A DNA stretch of 64,000 bases from Antarcticimicrobium luteum (GTDB lineage Bacteria; Pseudomonadota; Alphaproteobacteria; Rhodobacterales; Rhodobacteraceae), in assembly GCF_004358185.1 (NCBI RefSeq), contig NZ_SMUV01000057.1, positions 21,308 through 85,307 on the forward strand. The letters are read 5' to 3'. Position 1 is the stretch's first letter; the number at the start of each line of letters is the position of its first letter. The notes beneath the pieces are model-generated. The model did not search any database and was not told where the DNA came from. It worked only from the letters and a program-made list of their open reading frames with translations. A program made the position numbers and the translations under genes. Of the stretch, positions 40,537 through 49,245 are shown in pieces.

Positions 40537-40947
40537 TCAGGCCTGCCCGGCGGCGACCTCGCGGATACGCTCGATCATTGCCCGCAACCCGTTCGAGCGT
40601 TGCGCCGAAAGGTGATCGTTCAGCCCCAGCCGTCCCAGCTCGGCCTTTGCATCGACCTTTGACACCTCGGCGACCGGCAGACCGTTGTAGAGCATCCGCA
40701 GCACCGCGATCAGCCCGCGCACGATCATCGCGTCGCTATCGCCGTCGAACCGGAACACGCCGTTGTCGATCACCGGGTGCAGCCAGACCTGGCTGGCGCA
40801 GCCATCCACCTTGGTCGCCGGCACCTTGAGCGCATCGTTCAGCGCCGCCATCGCCTTGCCCAGTTCGATCACATGGCGATAGCGGTCCTCCCAATCCTCG
40901 AGAAATTCGAAATCCTCGACAATCTCTTCAAATGCGGGGGTCGCCAT
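40537..40947 (-). CDS. SufE-family sulfur acceptor
   Basis: A 136-residue SufE protein, which takes sulfur from a cysteine desulfurase (SufS) for iron-sulfur cluster assembly. The acceptor cysteine lies in 'VDGCASQVWL', and 'VARGLIAVL'-like helix 'IVRGLIAVLRMLYNGLPV' follows. It starts MATPAFEEIVEDFEFLEDWEDRY. It is convergent with the DUF1638 gene and not in a suf operon. Confidence 0.93.
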   Translation of the reverse strand: MATPAFEEIVEDFEFLEDWEDRYRHVIELGKAMAALNDALKVPATKVDGCASQVWLHPVIDNGVFRFDGDSDAMIVRGLIAVLRMLYNGLPVAEVSKVDAKAELGRLGLNDHLSAQRSNGLRAMIERIREVAAGQA

Positions 40948-41082
40948 CGGGATCTCCTCGGGTTGCGGACGCCCTTTGACCTATGACGGGTCCGCCGGGC
41001 TGTCCAGACCCGGCTTGCCGCTTTTCAACGGGGTCCGGATGCGGTAACCGGGATGGGCGTATCCAGAACGAGACGGGGCAAG

Positions 41083-41598
41083 ATGCAAAAACCTCTGAGC
41101 GTGCTGCTGGTCACCAGCCTGTTGCTTGCCGGTTGCGGTGGCTGGCGCGACTCGCGCATCAATCCGGGCAACTGGTTCGGCAAGAGCCGGTCCGAGAGGG
41201 TGCAGGCAACCGAGGCCGCCAATCCGCTGATTCCCAAGTCGACGCGCGGCATGTTCGCGCGCCCCGATCCGGTGGACGTCACCGTGCCCATCGCCGAGGT
41301 GACCGAGTTGCGGGTCGAGCAGACCAGCACCGGCGCCATCGTCTATGCCGAGGGAGTGGCCGCACGTCAGGGGCCCTATGAGGTGGAACTGCGCCCGGTG
41401 AGCACCCCCGAGGAAGAGGCCGAGGGCATTCTCTCGCTGTCCTTCCGGGTGGTCTATCCAGAGCGGCCGACACCGGTGGGAACGGCCTTTTCGCGCACCG
41501 TGCGCGCCGCCCATTCGATGACGCGGCAGGAACTTGCCGGCGTCCGCACCATCCGCGTCGCCGGGCGGGACAACGTGCGCACCACGCGGCGGCGCTGA
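41083..41598 (+). CDS. Hypothetical lipoprotein
   Basis: A 171-residue protein with a type II signal peptide: basic start MQKPL, hydrophobic core and the lipobox 'LLAGC' with the lipid cysteine near residue 18. The mature part has 'NPGNWFGKSRSE', a feature of conserved roseobacter envelope proteins, and ends in arginines. It is probably anchored in a membrane on the periplasmic side. Function is unknown. The ATG at 41083 is the first that gives a proper signal peptide; an earlier in-frame ATG at 41053 would put an arginine-rich stretch before it. Confidence 0.75.
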   Translation: MQKPLSVLLVTSLLLAGCGGWRDSRINPGNWFGKSRSERVQATEAANPLIPKSTRGMFARPDPVDVTVPIAEVTELRVEQTSTGAIVYAEGVAARQGPYEVELRPVSTPEEEAEGILSLSFRVVYPERPTPVGTAFSRTVRAAHSMTRQELAGVRTIRVAGRDNVRTTRRR

Positions 41599-41631
41599 CA
41601 CGCCGCCGCCCGCGATCGACCGCGACCGCCC

Positions 41632-42789
41632 CTAAAGTTCGATCAGCCGGACCGTCTGGCCCTTTGCCGCCAGTGCCAGCCTGCCCTCGCACAGCCGCAG
41701 CGCCTCGGCGCCGAACACCTCATGGCGCCAGCCCTTCAGCGCCGGCACGTCGCGCATCCCCGCCGCGATGGCATCGAGATCCGCGCTCGGCGCGATCAGC
41801 TTTGCGGCGACGCCGGCGCTTTCGGTCTTGGCCTTGAGCAGTACCCGCAGCAGATCGGCCAGCGCCGGGTTCACCTGCATCTTTTCACGGCTGCGGTCGG
41901 GCTGCGGCAGATCGGCCGAAGGACAATCGATGCCGCGGGTGATCGCCGCCAGGATGCCATCGGCGATGGCGCCGCGCCGCGCCTCGCGCAGCAGCAGGCG
42001 CAAGCCGCCCAGATCCGCATGGGTGCGCGGTTTGACCGAGGCCAGCTCGACCAGCGCGTCGTCCTTGTAGACCCGGTTGCGCGGCACATTGTGCTCCTGC
42101 GCGTAGCCCTCCCGAAAGGCCGCCAGCTCCCGCACGATGGCCAGGAACCTGGCCGAACTGGTCCGCGTCTTGACCCGCCTCCAGGCTTCCTCGGGGCGGA
42201 TGTCATAGGTCGCCGGATCGGTCAGGATTTCCAGCTCCTCGTCGACCCAGTGGCTGCGGCCGGTCTGGTCCAGTTCATCGGCCAGATGTTCGTAGATCTT
42301 GCGCAGATGCGTCACGTCGGCCAGCGCATAGGTTTTCTGCGCGTCGCTCAGCGGCCGCCGCGACCAGTCGGTAAAGCGAGAGGTCTTGTCGACCGGCTGA
42401 TGCACGATCTTGCGCACCAGGGTTTCATACCCGGCCTGCTCGCCAAAGCCGCAGACCATCGCCGCGACCTGGGTATCAAAGAGCGGTTTCGGGAACACCC
42501 CGGCCTCGACCCAGAAGATCTCCAGATCCTGCCGCGCCGCATGGAACACCTTGACCACGTTTTCGTCGCGGAAGAGTTCATACAGCGGCTCGAGCGACAT
42601 CTCTCCGGCCAGCGGATCAACCAGAACCGCGGTCTCGTCGGTGTCGCCGGGCATCGCCAGCTGCACCAGGCAAAGCTTGGAGTAATAGGTCCGCTCGCGC
42701 AGAAACTCGGTATCGACGGTAACGTAAGGATGGCTTCGGGCCGTATCGCAGAAGTTCTGCAACTCCTGCGTCGTGGTCAGCGTTTTCAT
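41632..42789 (-). CDS. rnd: Ribonuclease D
   Basis: RNase D is a 3'-5' exonuclease that trims tRNA precursors. The 385-residue protein has the DEDD exonuclease motifs: 'VDTEFLRERTYY' (Exo I), 'FHAARQDLEIF' (Exo II) and the tyrosine-type third motif near 'KTYALADV'. HRDC-like helical repeats follow. The ATG is at 42789; the codon before it is TTG. It is 130 bases downstream of purN on the same strand. Confidence 0.93.
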   Translation of the reverse strand: MKTLTTTQELQNFCDTARSHPYVTVDTEFLRERTYYSKLCLVQLAMPGDTDETAVLVDPLAGEMSLEPLYELFRDENVVKVFHAARQDLEIFWVEAGVFPKPLFDTQVAAMVCGFGEQAGYETLVRKIVHQPVDKTSRFTDWSRRPLSDAQKTYALADVTHLRKIYEHLADELDQTGRSHWVDEELEILTDPATYDIRPEEAWRRVKTRTSSARFLAIVRELAAFREGYAQEHNVPRNRVYKDDALVELASVKPRTHADLGGLRLLLREARRGAIADGILAAITRGIDCPSADLPQPDRSREKMQVNPALADLLRVLLKAKTESAGVAAKLIAPSADLDAIAAGMRDVPALKGWRHEVFGAEALRLCEGRLALAAKGQTVRLIEL

Positions 42790-42920
42790 CAAAGGGCGCT
42801 TCTTATGCTTTTGTCGTTATCCAGGGCGCACGGTCATGCCGGCCCCTGCCCGCTCACGGCGTCTTGTCGTCATACGCGCTTCATCTCGGCTTTGCAAATA
42901 TGCGTGGCGATACCGGCTGT

Positions 42921-43517
42921 TCAGCCCAGAAAAACGGGGGTGCGGTCATCGGCGGCAAAGCGGCGCAGCACGGCGGGATAGAGGCGATGCTCCTGCTCCA
43001 GAACCCGCGCGGCCAGCACCTCGGGCGTGTCTCCGGGCAGCACCGGCACCCGCGCCTGTCCCAGAATCGGGCCGTCGTCCAGTGCCGGCGTCACCTCGTG
43101 CACGGTGCATCCATGCTCGGAATCGCCGGCCTCCAGCGCGCGGGCATGGGTGTGCAGCCCCTTGTATTTCGGCAGCAGAGACGGGTGGATGTTCAGCATC
43201 CGCCCCTGCCAATGGGCGACAAAACCGGCGGTCAGAACCCGCATGAACCCGGCCAGACAGATGATGTCAGGCTCCGCCGCCAGCAGCGGTTTCATCAGCT
43301 CGGCCTCGAAGGCCGGGCGATCCCCCCTGAACGGGCGGTGATCCACAGCCGCAGTGGCGATGCCGCGTTCGGCCGCCCGGACCAGCCCGCCGGCATTGGG
43401 ATCGTTCGACAGCACCAGACAGGGGCGCGCGGGGTGATCGCCGGTCATGCTGTCGACCAGCGCCACCATGTTCGATCCTCCGCCCGAGAGCAGGATGGCG
43501 ACCCGCTTGTGCGTCAC
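42921..43517 (-). CDS. purN: Phosphoribosylglycinamide formyltransferase
   Basis: PurN transfers a formyl group from formyl-tetrahydrofolate to glycinamide ribonucleotide. The 198-residue protein has '[10 protein letters not shown]' for phosphate binding and the catalytic Asn/His/Asp in '[12 protein letters not shown]', '[15 protein letters not shown]' and 'DDGPIL'. The start is a GTG at 43517 that overlaps the purM stop as GTGA, so translation is coupled. Confidence 0.95.
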   Translation of the reverse strand: MTHKRVAILLSGGGSNMVALVDSMTGDHPARPCLVLSNDPNAGGLVRAAERGIATAAVDHRPFRGDRPAFEAELMKPLLAAEPDIICLAGFMRVLTAGFVAHWQGRMLNIHPSLLPKYKGLHTHARALEAGDSEHGCTVHEVTPALDDGPILGQARVPVLPGDTPEVLAARVLEQEHRLYPAVLRRFAADDRTPVFLG

Positions 43518-44560
43518 AGCAGTGCGCCCGAATAGCTCACGCCCTGCCCCGCCGTCACGGTGCCCAGGCGCGACACCCCCTCGCCCGCCTGCGTCAGCAG
43601 CTCGGCCAGCGCCTCGGCGCGGTCGGCGGCACAGACGACGATCATGCCGAGGCCGCAGTTGAAGGTCTTGAGCATCTCGGCCTCGGCCATGCCGCCGGTT
43701 TCGGCCAGCCAGCGGAACACCGGCGGCAGATCCCATGCACCCAAATCGATCGCCGCGCCCAGCCCCTCGGGTAGTACCCGCGGCAGGTTCTCGGTCAGAC
43801 CGCCGCCGGTGATATGGGCCAGCCCATGCACACCGCCCGCCCTCACCGCCGCCAGCGCCTGCGTCACATAGAGCCGCGTCGGTGTCAGCAGTGCCGCGCC
43901 GAGGCTTCCCTCGGCCCAGGGGCAGGCATCATCCCAGCCGAGGCCGGAGATTTCGACCAGCTTGCGAACAAGAGAATAGCCGTTGGAATGCACCCCGTTC
44001 GAGGCGAGGCCCAGCAGAACGTCGCCCTCTGCCACGCCCTCGGGCAACGCCGTTCCGCGTTCCATCGCGCCGACGGCGAACCCGGCCAGATCGAAATCGC
44101 CCGCCGGGTACATGCCTGGCATTTCCGCCGTCTCGCCGCCGATCAGCGCGCAGCCGGACTGCACGCAGCCCTCGGCGATGCCCTCGACGATGCGCGCCGC
44201 GCTTTCCGTCTCCAGCTTGCCGGTGGCGAAATAATCGAGAAAGAACAGCGGTTCGGCGCCCTGACAGACCAGATCGTTGACGCACATCGCCACCAGGTCG
44301 ATGCCGACCCCGTCCACATTGCCGGTGTCGATGGCGATGCGCAGCTTGGTGCCCACCCCGTCGGTGGCCGCCACCAGGACCGGATCGGTATAGCCCGCAG
44401 CCTTGAGATCGAACAACGCGCCAAAGCCGCCCAGTCCGCTCATCACGCCGGGGCGGTCGGTACGTTTCGCCGCCGGTTTGATCCGGTCGACAAGGGCATT
44501 GCCCGCGTCGATATCCACGCCCGCCTCGGCATAGGTGATGCCGTTCTTGCCTGTCGTCAT
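43514..44560 (-). CDS. purM: Phosphoribosylaminoimidazole synthetase (AIR synthetase)
   Basis: PurM closes the imidazole ring in the purine pathway, using ATP. The 348-residue protein has '[13 protein letters not shown]', '[14 protein letters not shown]', '[23 protein letters not shown]' and '[11 protein letters not shown]'. It starts at the ATG at 44560 and precedes purN in a two-gene operon, with the tRNA gene divergent upstream. Confidence 0.96.
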   Translation of the reverse strand: MTTGKNGITYAEAGVDIDAGNALVDRIKPAAKRTDRPGVMSGLGGFGALFDLKAAGYTDPVLVAATDGVGTKLRIAIDTGNVDGVGIDLVAMCVNDLVCQGAEPLFFLDYFATGKLETESAARIVEGIAEGCVQSGCALIGGETAEMPGMYPAGDFDLAGFAVGAMERGTALPEGVAEGDVLLGLASNGVHSNGYSLVRKLVEISGLGWDDACPWAEGSLGAALLTPTRLYVTQALAAVRAGGVHGLAHITGGGLTENLPRVLPEGLGAAIDLGAWDLPPVFRWLAETGGMAEAEMLKTFNCGLGMIVVCAADRAEALAELLTQAGEGVSRLGTVTAGQGVSYSGALL

Positions 44561-44687
44561 CGGACGGTCCTTTCCGCTGGTTGCGCGCGGGTTAGTCGAT
44601 TGCGCCGCCTTGTGCAACGGTTTGACACCGGTTTAGCGCCGGTTTGACTTGACGCGGGCGGCGATCGTGATACCCAAACGACCAGGC

Positions 44688-44764
44688 GGGCCTGTAGCTC
44701 AATTGGTTAGAGCAGAGCGCTCATAACGCTTTGGTTGCGGGTTCAAGTCCTGCCGGGCCTACCA
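44688..44764 (+). tRNA. tRNA with anticodon CAU, likely tRNA-Ile2 (lysidine type)
   Basis: A 77-base cloverleaf with encoded CCA. The acceptor stem is GGGCCTG/CGGGCCT with two wobble pairs, the D arm is GCTC/GAGC, the anticodon loop is CTCATAA, and the T arm is GCGGG-TTCAAGT-CCTGC. CAU tRNAs are either Met or, when TilS converts C34 to lysidine, Ile2 reading AUA. The consecutive C4-G69 and C5-G68 pairs are the known TilS recognition pairs, so Ile2 is favoured, although annotation tools may say Met. The accessory island starts immediately after its CCA. Confidence 0.9.
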
Positions 44765-44872
44765 TTATAATGATTTTTCAATACCTTAGTCAGGGCGCGG
44801 GGACAGAACCGCCGCGTTGAAATTCAATAGGTTGCGGGCAAAGTGACCCCACGATTCCTCGTAGCATGGCTC

Positions 44873-45160
44873 TGACCTGCCCCCTTTGGGTCCCTCGTTC
44901 ACAACGAGAGTCTCCAGGTTGGATTCTGGTAGTCGGGCTCATCGTCCTGGGCAAGCGCGCAGGGCGCGGAGCCCTCAAATTGCTCAACCGCTCGGCGCTT
45001 GCAACGGCGTCTGGTTCCCCAGCGACGAATGCGGCCTGACGGCTTTGTAATCATATCGCCATAGCGCCAGCTTTCGCCGCGCATCATCCAGCCTGTCGAA
45101 GATCTCCTCGTTCAGCAGCTCGTCGCGCGGGCTGCCGTCCGTGCGCTCGGCGTCTAAGGA
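44873..45160 (-). pseudogene. IS3-family transposase (orfB) remnant, frameshifted
   Basis: Reading the minus strand from about 45160, one frame gives 'DELLNEEIFDRLDDARRKLALWRYDYKAVRPHSSLGNQTP', the C-terminal catalytic part of an IS3-type OrfB. The frame then hits a stop, and a shifted frame continues with 'RRAVEQFEGSAP' and 'DDEPDYQNPTWRLSL' to a TGA. The left edge near 44873 (TGACCTGCCCCCTTTGGG) looks like the element's terminal inverted repeat. The upstream part of the gene is missing, so the element is dead. Confidence 0.82.
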
Positions 45161-45302
45161 CAAGTCCCGGCCCAGAGCTGGCGTTCGCGTCAGGCGCAGC
45201 GGGCGGCCACGACCTGCCCTCTGCTTCGATCATTGCCCGCCGTCAGCGAGACAATAGGACACAGTTGTTGTTCAACCTCCTAGCAGCGTCGCCAGCAACG
45301 CC

Positions 45303-45602
45303 ATGCTCTTCATTGTTGCACAAGCTGTTCCGAATATGTTCTACCTCACACAAGTAACCAACCGGATGGAAGAGGCAGTCGGCGATTGCACCAACCTGCA
45401 CATCACCTACCCTGCCTTGGTGGCCGGCTTCATGACAGTACTGCGGGCGAATCGGATGATCGATTCTGCGGTCGAAGCGCTGCCGGACGAGGCGATCCCA
45501 CCGGAACGGGCCATCCAACAGAACGACGTCGCCATCGATGCTGGCGGGGCACCCGTGGAGTCGATCATCCGTAAGCGGTGCAAAGACCCCATGTTTCAAT
45601 AA
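45303..45602 (+). CDS. Hypothetical ORF, overrun by the IS66 end
   Basis: A 99-codon open frame with no recognised family. Its last 11 codons lie inside the IS66 terminal sequence starting at 45571, so if it was once a gene its true end was lost to that insertion. There is no clear ribosome site at the ATG. It may be a remnant or not a gene. Confidence 0.3.
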   Translation: MLFIVAQAVPNMFYLTQVTNRMEEAVGDCTNLHITYPALVAGFMTVLRANRMIDSAVEALPDEAIPPERAIQQNDVAIDAGGAPVESIIRKRCKDPMFQ

Positions 45603-45648
45603 AATAAGGGGTTTGGGATACTGTCGTCATCACTGAAAGGAGGTGACG

Positions 45649-46053
45649 ATGTTGGATGGAACGATGCCGGAAGAGACGAAGGTGTGGGGCTTCACTGTCC
45701 CCGTCTCGTCGACTGGTCGGCGTAAATGGCCGGAGGCGCTCCGGGCCCAGGTCGTCGAGAAGATCAATAATGGGGCCGGTATCCGTGAAACGGCGGAGGA
45801 GATCGGAGCGAACAAGTCGCTGGTGGCCCTCTGGGTCAAGAAGGCTGAGCCTAGCGCATCGTGCCCCGCCTTCGTTGAGCTCGTGGCCCCGGAAAACCTG
45901 CGCCCGGAAACTGCGAGCGTTCCCATCCCCCCTGCCGGTGCCGAGGACTCCCGTTGCCAGATCAGCGTTGGGGACATGACCATCGCGATACCGCCCGGCT
46001 ATCCGGTGACCCACCTTGCAGAGGTGCTTCAGGCCGTGAGGGGCGCGCAATGA
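45649..46053 (+). CDS. tnpA: IS66 accessory protein TnpA
   Basis: A 134-residue protein with an N-terminal helix-turn-helix ('GRRKWPEALRAQVVEKINNGAGIRETAEEIGANKSLVALWVKK'), the pattern of IS66-family TnpA (OrfA), which assists transposition. An almost ideal AAGGAGGTGA ribosome site precedes the ATG at 45649. It overlaps tnpB by four bases. Confidence 0.85.
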   Translation: MLDGTMPEETKVWGFTVPVSSTGRRKWPEALRAQVVEKINNGAGIRETAEEIGANKSLVALWVKKAEPSASCPAFVELVAPENLRPETASVPIPPAGAEDSRCQISVGDMTIAIPPGYPVTHLAEVLQAVRGAQ

Positions 46054-46424
46054 TCTCCCCTTCTGGAAATTTTCGCATCTTCCTCGCCGCCGAGCCGGTT
46101 GATTTCCGGAAGGGCATGGACGGACTTGCCGCCTGCGTGGCCAACAATTTCGATCTCGATCCTTACTCCGGGGCGATCTACGTCTTCCGCTCGCGCCGCG
46201 CGGATCGCCTGAAGTTGTTGGTTTGGGACGGCTCTGGCCTCGTGCTGATCATGAAGCGGCTCAATGGCAAGCGCTTCACCTGGCCGAAACCGCAGTCGGG
46301 GCCGGTCACGCTGACCAAGGTCCAGTTCAACGCCCTGTTCGAGGGGATCGACTGGACCAAGGTTGCGGTGTCGAGCACGCGCAAGCCCGTTTTCATCTCA
46401 CCCCGCTTCCCAGTTCCTCACTGA
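46050..46424 (+). CDS. tnpB: IS66 accessory protein TnpB (Orf2-like)
   Basis: A 124-residue protein of the IS66 Orf2 family, with 'AEPVDFRKGMDGLAACV', 'YVFRSRRADRLKLLVWDGSGLVLIMKRL', 'FTWP' and 'LFEGIDWTKV'. It is near the usual length; only the last residues (after 'RKPVF') look unusual. ATGA overlap with tnpA. The next gene, 55 bases on, is an AAA+ ATPase rather than tnpC. Confidence 0.9.
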   Translation: MISPSGNFRIFLAAEPVDFRKGMDGLAACVANNFDLDPYSGAIYVFRSRRADRLKLLVWDGSGLVLIMKRLNGKRFTWPKPQSGPVTLTKVQFNALFEGIDWTKVAVSSTRKPVFISPRFPVPH

Positions 46425-46479
46425 ACGGCCGGGGGCAATCCCGGCCGACACCCCCATTTTGCCTGAAAGGCCCCTCCAG

Positions 46480-47571
46480 ATGTCTCACATCCCGTTTATC
46501 GCAGCCCGCTTCTTCAATCCGGAGGAAAACCGTTCTGCCTTGGAACAACGGTTCACCCGATACCTACGCCAACTGCGATCCCGCTCGGCCCCTCCTCTCA
46601 AGGCAGACGAAGGAGCTAGCACAATCGAGGCCGCACTCAACTCCATGGTTGTTCTCAGCGAAAAGGACAGAATGCGGATCAGCCGCCGCGTCGCGGCCTT
46701 TCTTGAGCGTCGCGAGGCGGTTTCCGGAGTGAAGCATCTACGGAAGGACGATCGAGAGCAGCTCATGGCAGTGCGCGATGGCGTCCGCCTCGTATCGATC
46801 GAGAGTGAACATCGGGCCGACGAACTGGCATCCCGACTGCATACAGAGATGCCCTGGATGGCTCCGGCCACGGAAATCATTTGGTACGCGATGCGCCGGT
46901 CCGTGCGCGAGGGATGGCCGGGGCTGCGTCTTCCGCCTCTCTTGCTCGACGGCCCGCCGGGCATCGGGAAAAGCTACTGGGCGCGCCGACTTGGCGAGGT
47001 GATCAGCGCCCCGACGGCAGTCATCGAAGCCACCGGCGAGAACGCTTCCTTCGGTCTGGTCGGATCTCAGCGCGGCTGGAGCGGGGCCCAATCGGGTCGA
47101 GTGCTGGAAACAATTCTGCAGGCCCGCGTTGGAAACCCGGTGATCGTCGTCGATGAGGTGGAAAAAGCCGGCACGCCCACCTCTAGAAATGGCCACACAT
47201 TCGGCTTGGCGGAGGCGCTGCTGCCGCTTCTGGAGCCGATGACGGCCGAAAACTGGAGTTGCCCCTATTTTCGGGTCAAATTCGACATGAGTTGGGTTGG
47301 CTGGGTGTTAACCTCCAACACCTACCGGCTACTGCCCGAGCCCTTGCTCAGCAGGTGCCCGCCCCTTCGCCTGCGCGATCTGACCCAGGGCGAATTGATC
47401 GGGTTTATTCGTAGGGAAGGTAAAATACAGGGGCTTTCGGAAGATGTAGTCGAGGCGATCGCAGAAGCTCTTGGCCAAGCCAGCGTCGGCAGCGGGCACC
47501 TGAATCTCCGCACTGCATCCCGCCTGCTTCGATGGGGGGCTGATATCGAAAACCGACCGCTTCGGCACTAA
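46480..47571 (+). CDS. AAA+ ATPase, Lon-like, without protease domain
   Basis: A 363-residue ATPase. Walker A is GPPGIGKS near residue 158, Walker B 'VIVVDEVEKAG' follows a 'GSQRGWSGAQSGRVLETI' stretch, and a sensor Asn lies in 'WVLTSNTYRLLPEPLLSRC'. These match the ATPase core of Lon, but the chain ends before any Ser-Lys protease domain. The N-terminal 150 residues are helical and not recognised. The ATG at 46480 follows a GAAAGGC site. It lies between IS66 tnpB and the restriction genes, so it could serve the mobile element or the defence cluster. Function unknown. Confidence 0.78.
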   Translation: MSHIPFIAARFFNPEENRSALEQRFTRYLRQLRSRSAPPLKADEGASTIEAALNSMVVLSEKDRMRISRRVAAFLERREAVSGVKHLRKDDREQLMAVRDGVRLVSIESEHRADELASRLHTEMPWMAPATEIIWYAMRRSVREGWPGLRLPPLLLDGPPGIGKSYWARRLGEVISAPTAVIEATGENASFGLVGSQRGWSGAQSGRVLETILQARVGNPVIVVDEVEKAGTPTSRNGHTFGLAEALLPLLEPMTAENWSCPYFRVKFDMSWVGWVLTSNTYRLLPEPLLSRCPPLRLRDLTQGELIGFIRREGKIQGLSEDVVEAIAEALGQASVGSGHLNLRTASRLLRWGADIENRPLRH

Positions 47572-47706
47572 TGTTACGTTGCTTTCGCTGGATGCTTTAA
47601 CTGATTGGCAAGTCGGAAAATCTGGAAAGTGCCCCCAAGGAATGACCGATTGCCACGCTTTGCTCAGCCTCCTATCTTCGGGCCGAAAACACGAAGGCAG
47701 ACCAAC

Positions 47707-49245
47707 ATGCTCACAGGCCCCATCCGTACGCAAATCGACCAGATCTGGAACGCCTTCTGGTCCGGTGGCGTCTCCAACCCGCTGTCGGTGATCGAACAGC
47801 TGACCTTTCTGCTGTTCATCAAGCGCCTCGACGAGATCTACACGCGAGAGGAAAGCAAGGCCGAGATGTTGGGCCAGCCGATGGAACGGCGCATCTTCCC
47901 CGAAGGCGCGGATGACAAGGGCGAGCCCTACGACAACCTGCGCTGGTCGCGGTTCAAGAACTTCGAGGCGCGCGAGATGATGCGCATTGTCGATGAACAC
48001 GTCTTTCCCTTCCTGCGCCAGATGGGCGAGGAAGGTTCGTCCTATGGTACCCACATGAAGGACGCCCGGCTGGGGTTCTCCAACCCCAACCTGTTGTCCA
48101 AGGTCGTGCAGATGCTCGACGACATCCCAATGGACGACCGCGACACCAAGGGTGACGTGTTTGAATACATGTTGGGCAAGATCGCCAGCGCCGGGCAGAA
48201 CGGCCAGTTTCGTACGCCGCGCCATATCATCAAGCTGATGGTCAACCTGATGGCCCCCACGCCGCAGGACGTGATCTGCGACCCAGCGGTGGGCACCTGC
48301 GGCTTTCTCGTGGCGGCGGGGGAATACCTGCGCGAGCATCACCCGAAGATGCTGCGCAACCCGGAGCTGCGCGATCATTTCCACAACGCCATGTTCCACG
48401 GCTTTGATTTCGACGCCACCATGCTGCGGATCGGCGCGATGAACATGACGCTGCACGGGGTGGAAAACCCCGATATCTCCTACCGCGACAGCCTGGCCGA
48501 GGAACACGGCACGGATGAGGGGCGCTATTCCCTGATCCTTGCCAACCCGCCCTTTGCCGGGTCGCTGGATTACGACACCACGTCCAAGGATCTGCTCAAG
48601 ATCGTCAAGACCAAGAAGACCGAACTGCTGTTCATGGCGCAGTTCCTGCGGCTGCTGCGCAACGGTGGGCGGGCGGCGGTGGTCGTGCCGGACGGGGTGC
48701 TGTTCGGCTCCTCCAAGGCGCATAAGGACATCCGCCGCATACTGGTCGAGGATCACAAGCTTGACGCGATCATCAAGCTGCCCTCGGGGGTGTTTCGCCC
48801 CTATGCCGGGGTGTCCTGCGCCATCGTGGTGTTCACCAAGACTGGCGTCGGCGGCACCGGGGATGTCTGGTTCTACGACATGACGGCGGATGGGATGAGC
48901 CTTGATGACAAGCGCACGCCGCTGTTGGATGAGGCCAAGCTGGGCCCGGTGCCGGAGGTGGCGCTGAGCGACGACGAGCACGCCAAGAACAACCTGCCCG
49001 ACATCCTGACCCGCTGGCAGGCGTTGGAGGGGGAGACTGACCGCCCCCGCACCGCGCAAAGCTTCATGGTGCCCGCGGCTGAGATCATCGCCACCGGATC
49101 ATGGGACCTGTCGCTGAACCGCTACAAGGAGATCGAGCACGAGGAGGTGGAGCACCAATCCCCCGCCGAGATCATCGCAGAGCTGCGCGCGCTGGAGGCA
49201 GAGATGGCCGAGGGGCTGGATCGGTTGGAGGGGATGTTGGGATGA
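47707..49245 (+). CDS. hsdM: Type I restriction-modification, methyltransferase subunit HsdM
   Basis: HsdM methylates adenine in the sequence chosen by HsdS and is part of the restriction complex. The 512-residue protein has the N-terminal bundle (LTGPIRTQIDQIWNAFWSGG), SAM motif I 'DPAVGTCGFL' near 192 (the usual ACGTGG varies to AVGTCG) and catalytic NPPF near 280 ('LILANPPFAG'). The ATG at 47707 is used; the longer open frame is unsupported. It overlaps hsdS as ATGA. G+C is high like the chromosome, in contrast to the next two genes. Confidence 0.95.
   Translation: MLTGPIRTQIDQIWNAFWSGGVSNPLSVIEQLTFLLFIKRLDEIYTREESKAEMLGQPMERRIFPEGADDKGEPYDNLRWSRFKNFEAREMMRIVDEHVFPFLRQMGEEGSSYGTHMKDARLGFSNPNLLSKVVQMLDDIPMDDRDTKGDVFEYMLGKIASAGQNGQFRTPRHIIKLMVNLMAPTPQDVICDPAVGTCGFLVAAGEYLREHHPKMLRNPELRDHFHNAMFHGFDFDATMLRIGAMNMTLHGVENPDISYRDSLAEEHGTDEGRYSLILANPPFAGSLDYDTTSKDLLKIVKTKKTELLFMAQFLRLLRNGGRAAVVVPDGVLFGSSKAHKDIRRILVEDHKLDAIIKLPSGVFRPYAGVSCAIVVFTKTGVGGTGDVWFYDMTADGMSLDDKRTPLLDEAKLGPVPEVALSDDEHAKNNLPDILTRWQALEGETDRPRTAQSFMVPAAEIIATGSWDLSLNRYKEIEHEEVEHQSPAEIIAELRALEAEMAEGLDRLEGMLG

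Larger units (their letters stand above)
45571..46424 (+). mobile_element. IS66-family element, left part (terminal repeat, tnpA, tnpB)
   Basis: The element begins with GTAAGCGG, the terminal sequence typical of IS66 elements, followed by tnpA and tnpB in the usual overlapping order. The 8 bases before it (GATCATCC) would be the target duplication. The transposase gene tnpC, normally next, is absent here; a tnpC-like gene appears only at 63275, beyond the defence genes. Confidence 0.75.

Noticed and set aside
46424..46480. tnpC start hidden directly after tnpB
   Set aside because: Only 55 bases separate tnpB from the AAA+ gene, and the following reading frame encodes a P-loop ATPase rather than an IS66 transposase.
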